From Vespa crabro (taxonomy: Eukaryota; Arthropoda; Insecta; Hymenoptera; Vespidae): a stretch of DNA of 64,000 nt. Position 1 is the stretch's first letter, and the number at the start of each line of letters is the position of its first letter. The stretch covers positions 20,746,473 through 20,810,472 of the forward strand of contig NC_060956.1 of NCBI RefSeq assembly GCF_910589235.1. The letters run 5' to 3'. The notes beneath the pieces are model-generated. The model saw only the letters and a list, made by a program, of their open reading frames with translations, searched no databases and was not told the DNA's origin. Of the stretch, positions 63,165 to 64,000 are shown in pieces. The position numbers and the translations under genes were made by a program.

Positions 63165-63699
63165 TTACTACATCTGACTACTGCTTGCAACCGCAGTACG
63201 ACCGAATAAATGACCCAGTTTTGCTTCTCCTAAGGTAACTGTGAAAGGATTGGTCGAATTGTGAGAAAAAGAAACAGAAATATAAATATATATATATATA
63301 TATATATAAACATAGAGACAGGTAACTTGGTGTTTTCGGAATGAAAGAGTCTTTCAAAATAAAGTGTGCTACATTATAGAGGTCGTCGACCGGGAGTTAG
63401 AGTAGTAGAAAAGACGTCGTCGACAAGTACATGAGAAACGAGAGAAAGAGGATAGAAAGTTAGAGAAAGACAGAGTGGTAAATAATGAGAAAGCAAAAGA
63501 GACAGAGAGAATGAGAAAGCAGATCTAGAACATTGTGGTTGAAAGGAAGGGAAAAAGAAGGTAGAAGGAGATATACGGAAGAGGGGAGGATAGTAAGGGC
63601 GAAAGGGGGAGGGGTAGGGGTTGAAAAAAGGTAACAGAGAAACGATGAGTCTCTGGCCCTTTAAAGTGTTATCTTTGAAATAACGTTCCACGAAAGCGT

Positions 63700-64000
63700 T
63701 ATTAAATTAAGTAAACCGCGAAAAAGTTTCTTTTCGTATAGCTAGATGCGTTACCGCTACCGCCTTGTACGCCAGGCGTTTCGTTCATGCCGGGGCTTGG
63801 AAAACCGGGGCTGCATCTCTCCTGGCACGATGCATATCCCAGTTATACGGGAATTAATACCCTACCGAGAGAGCGAACTCCTCCCTTTACTCTTCTCCTC
63901 GTCCTTTCCTATCTACCTTCTGGCTTTCCTCTGAGAGAACCACCATCACCGATCTCGTGGCCCTCCGCAAACGGGCTTCGTATAAAAGGGTTTCATTTCG
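63700..64000. other. GC-richer island at the window end
   Basis: An acceptor-like TATAGCTAG ends at 63745 and is followed by ATGCGTTACC. In the phase needed after the EGF exon it reads Arg-Cys but then has no sixth EGF cysteine. In another frame an ATG at 63746 opens 62 codons. Neither is recognised. Confidence 0.15.

Noticed and set aside
63746..63860. Second candidate for the rest of the EGF domain
   Set aside because: Arg-Cys follows the acceptor, but no cysteine occurs nine residues later and no glycine-rich EGF loop is present.

Overview
The window looks like a stretch of an insect nuclear genome, most likely a hymenopteran. It is AT-rich, and almost all of it is non-coding. It carries very many simple repeats: (GA/TC)n, (TA)n, homopolymers, and GAA, TTA, TAAA or TTTC arrays. 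There is no operon-like gene packing, no CRISPR array, no recognisable tRNA or rRNA, and no intact transposon. The order Hymenoptera is inferred from general character; the sequence itself does not settle the species.

Two segments are convincing protein-coding exons, both on the + strand. Positions 26634-26776 encode the second half of an immunoglobulin-like domain (D-S-G-R-Y-E-C motif). Positions 47425-47533 encode the first four cysteines of an EGF-like domain (C-M-N-G-G-T-C core). Their intron phases match: the first exon ends in phase 1 and the second starts in phase 1. An Ig domain followed by one EGF domain is the layout of the neuregulin-like EGF-receptor ligand vein (vn), so I read the window as a central piece of a very large vein gene. 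The two exons are separated by a 20.6 kb intron. Sequence upstream of 26634 and downstream of 47533 is then flanking intron. The exon for the first half of the Ig domain and the exon for the last two EGF cysteines were not found, so they probably lie outside the window.

Layout: 1-26633 is upstream intron or 5' region with about eight non-repetitive, GC-richer islands that could be enhancers or alternative 5' exons; 26634-26776 is the Ig exon; 26777-47424 is the intron; 47425-47533 is the EGF exon; 47534-64000 is the next intron. The islands hold homeodomain, CRE, TCF, MEF2-like and E-box sequences, short perfect palindromes and a few open frames. None can be assigned a function from sequence alone. 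Most long open frames in the window are translations of purine- or pyrimidine-rich microsatellites and are left out.
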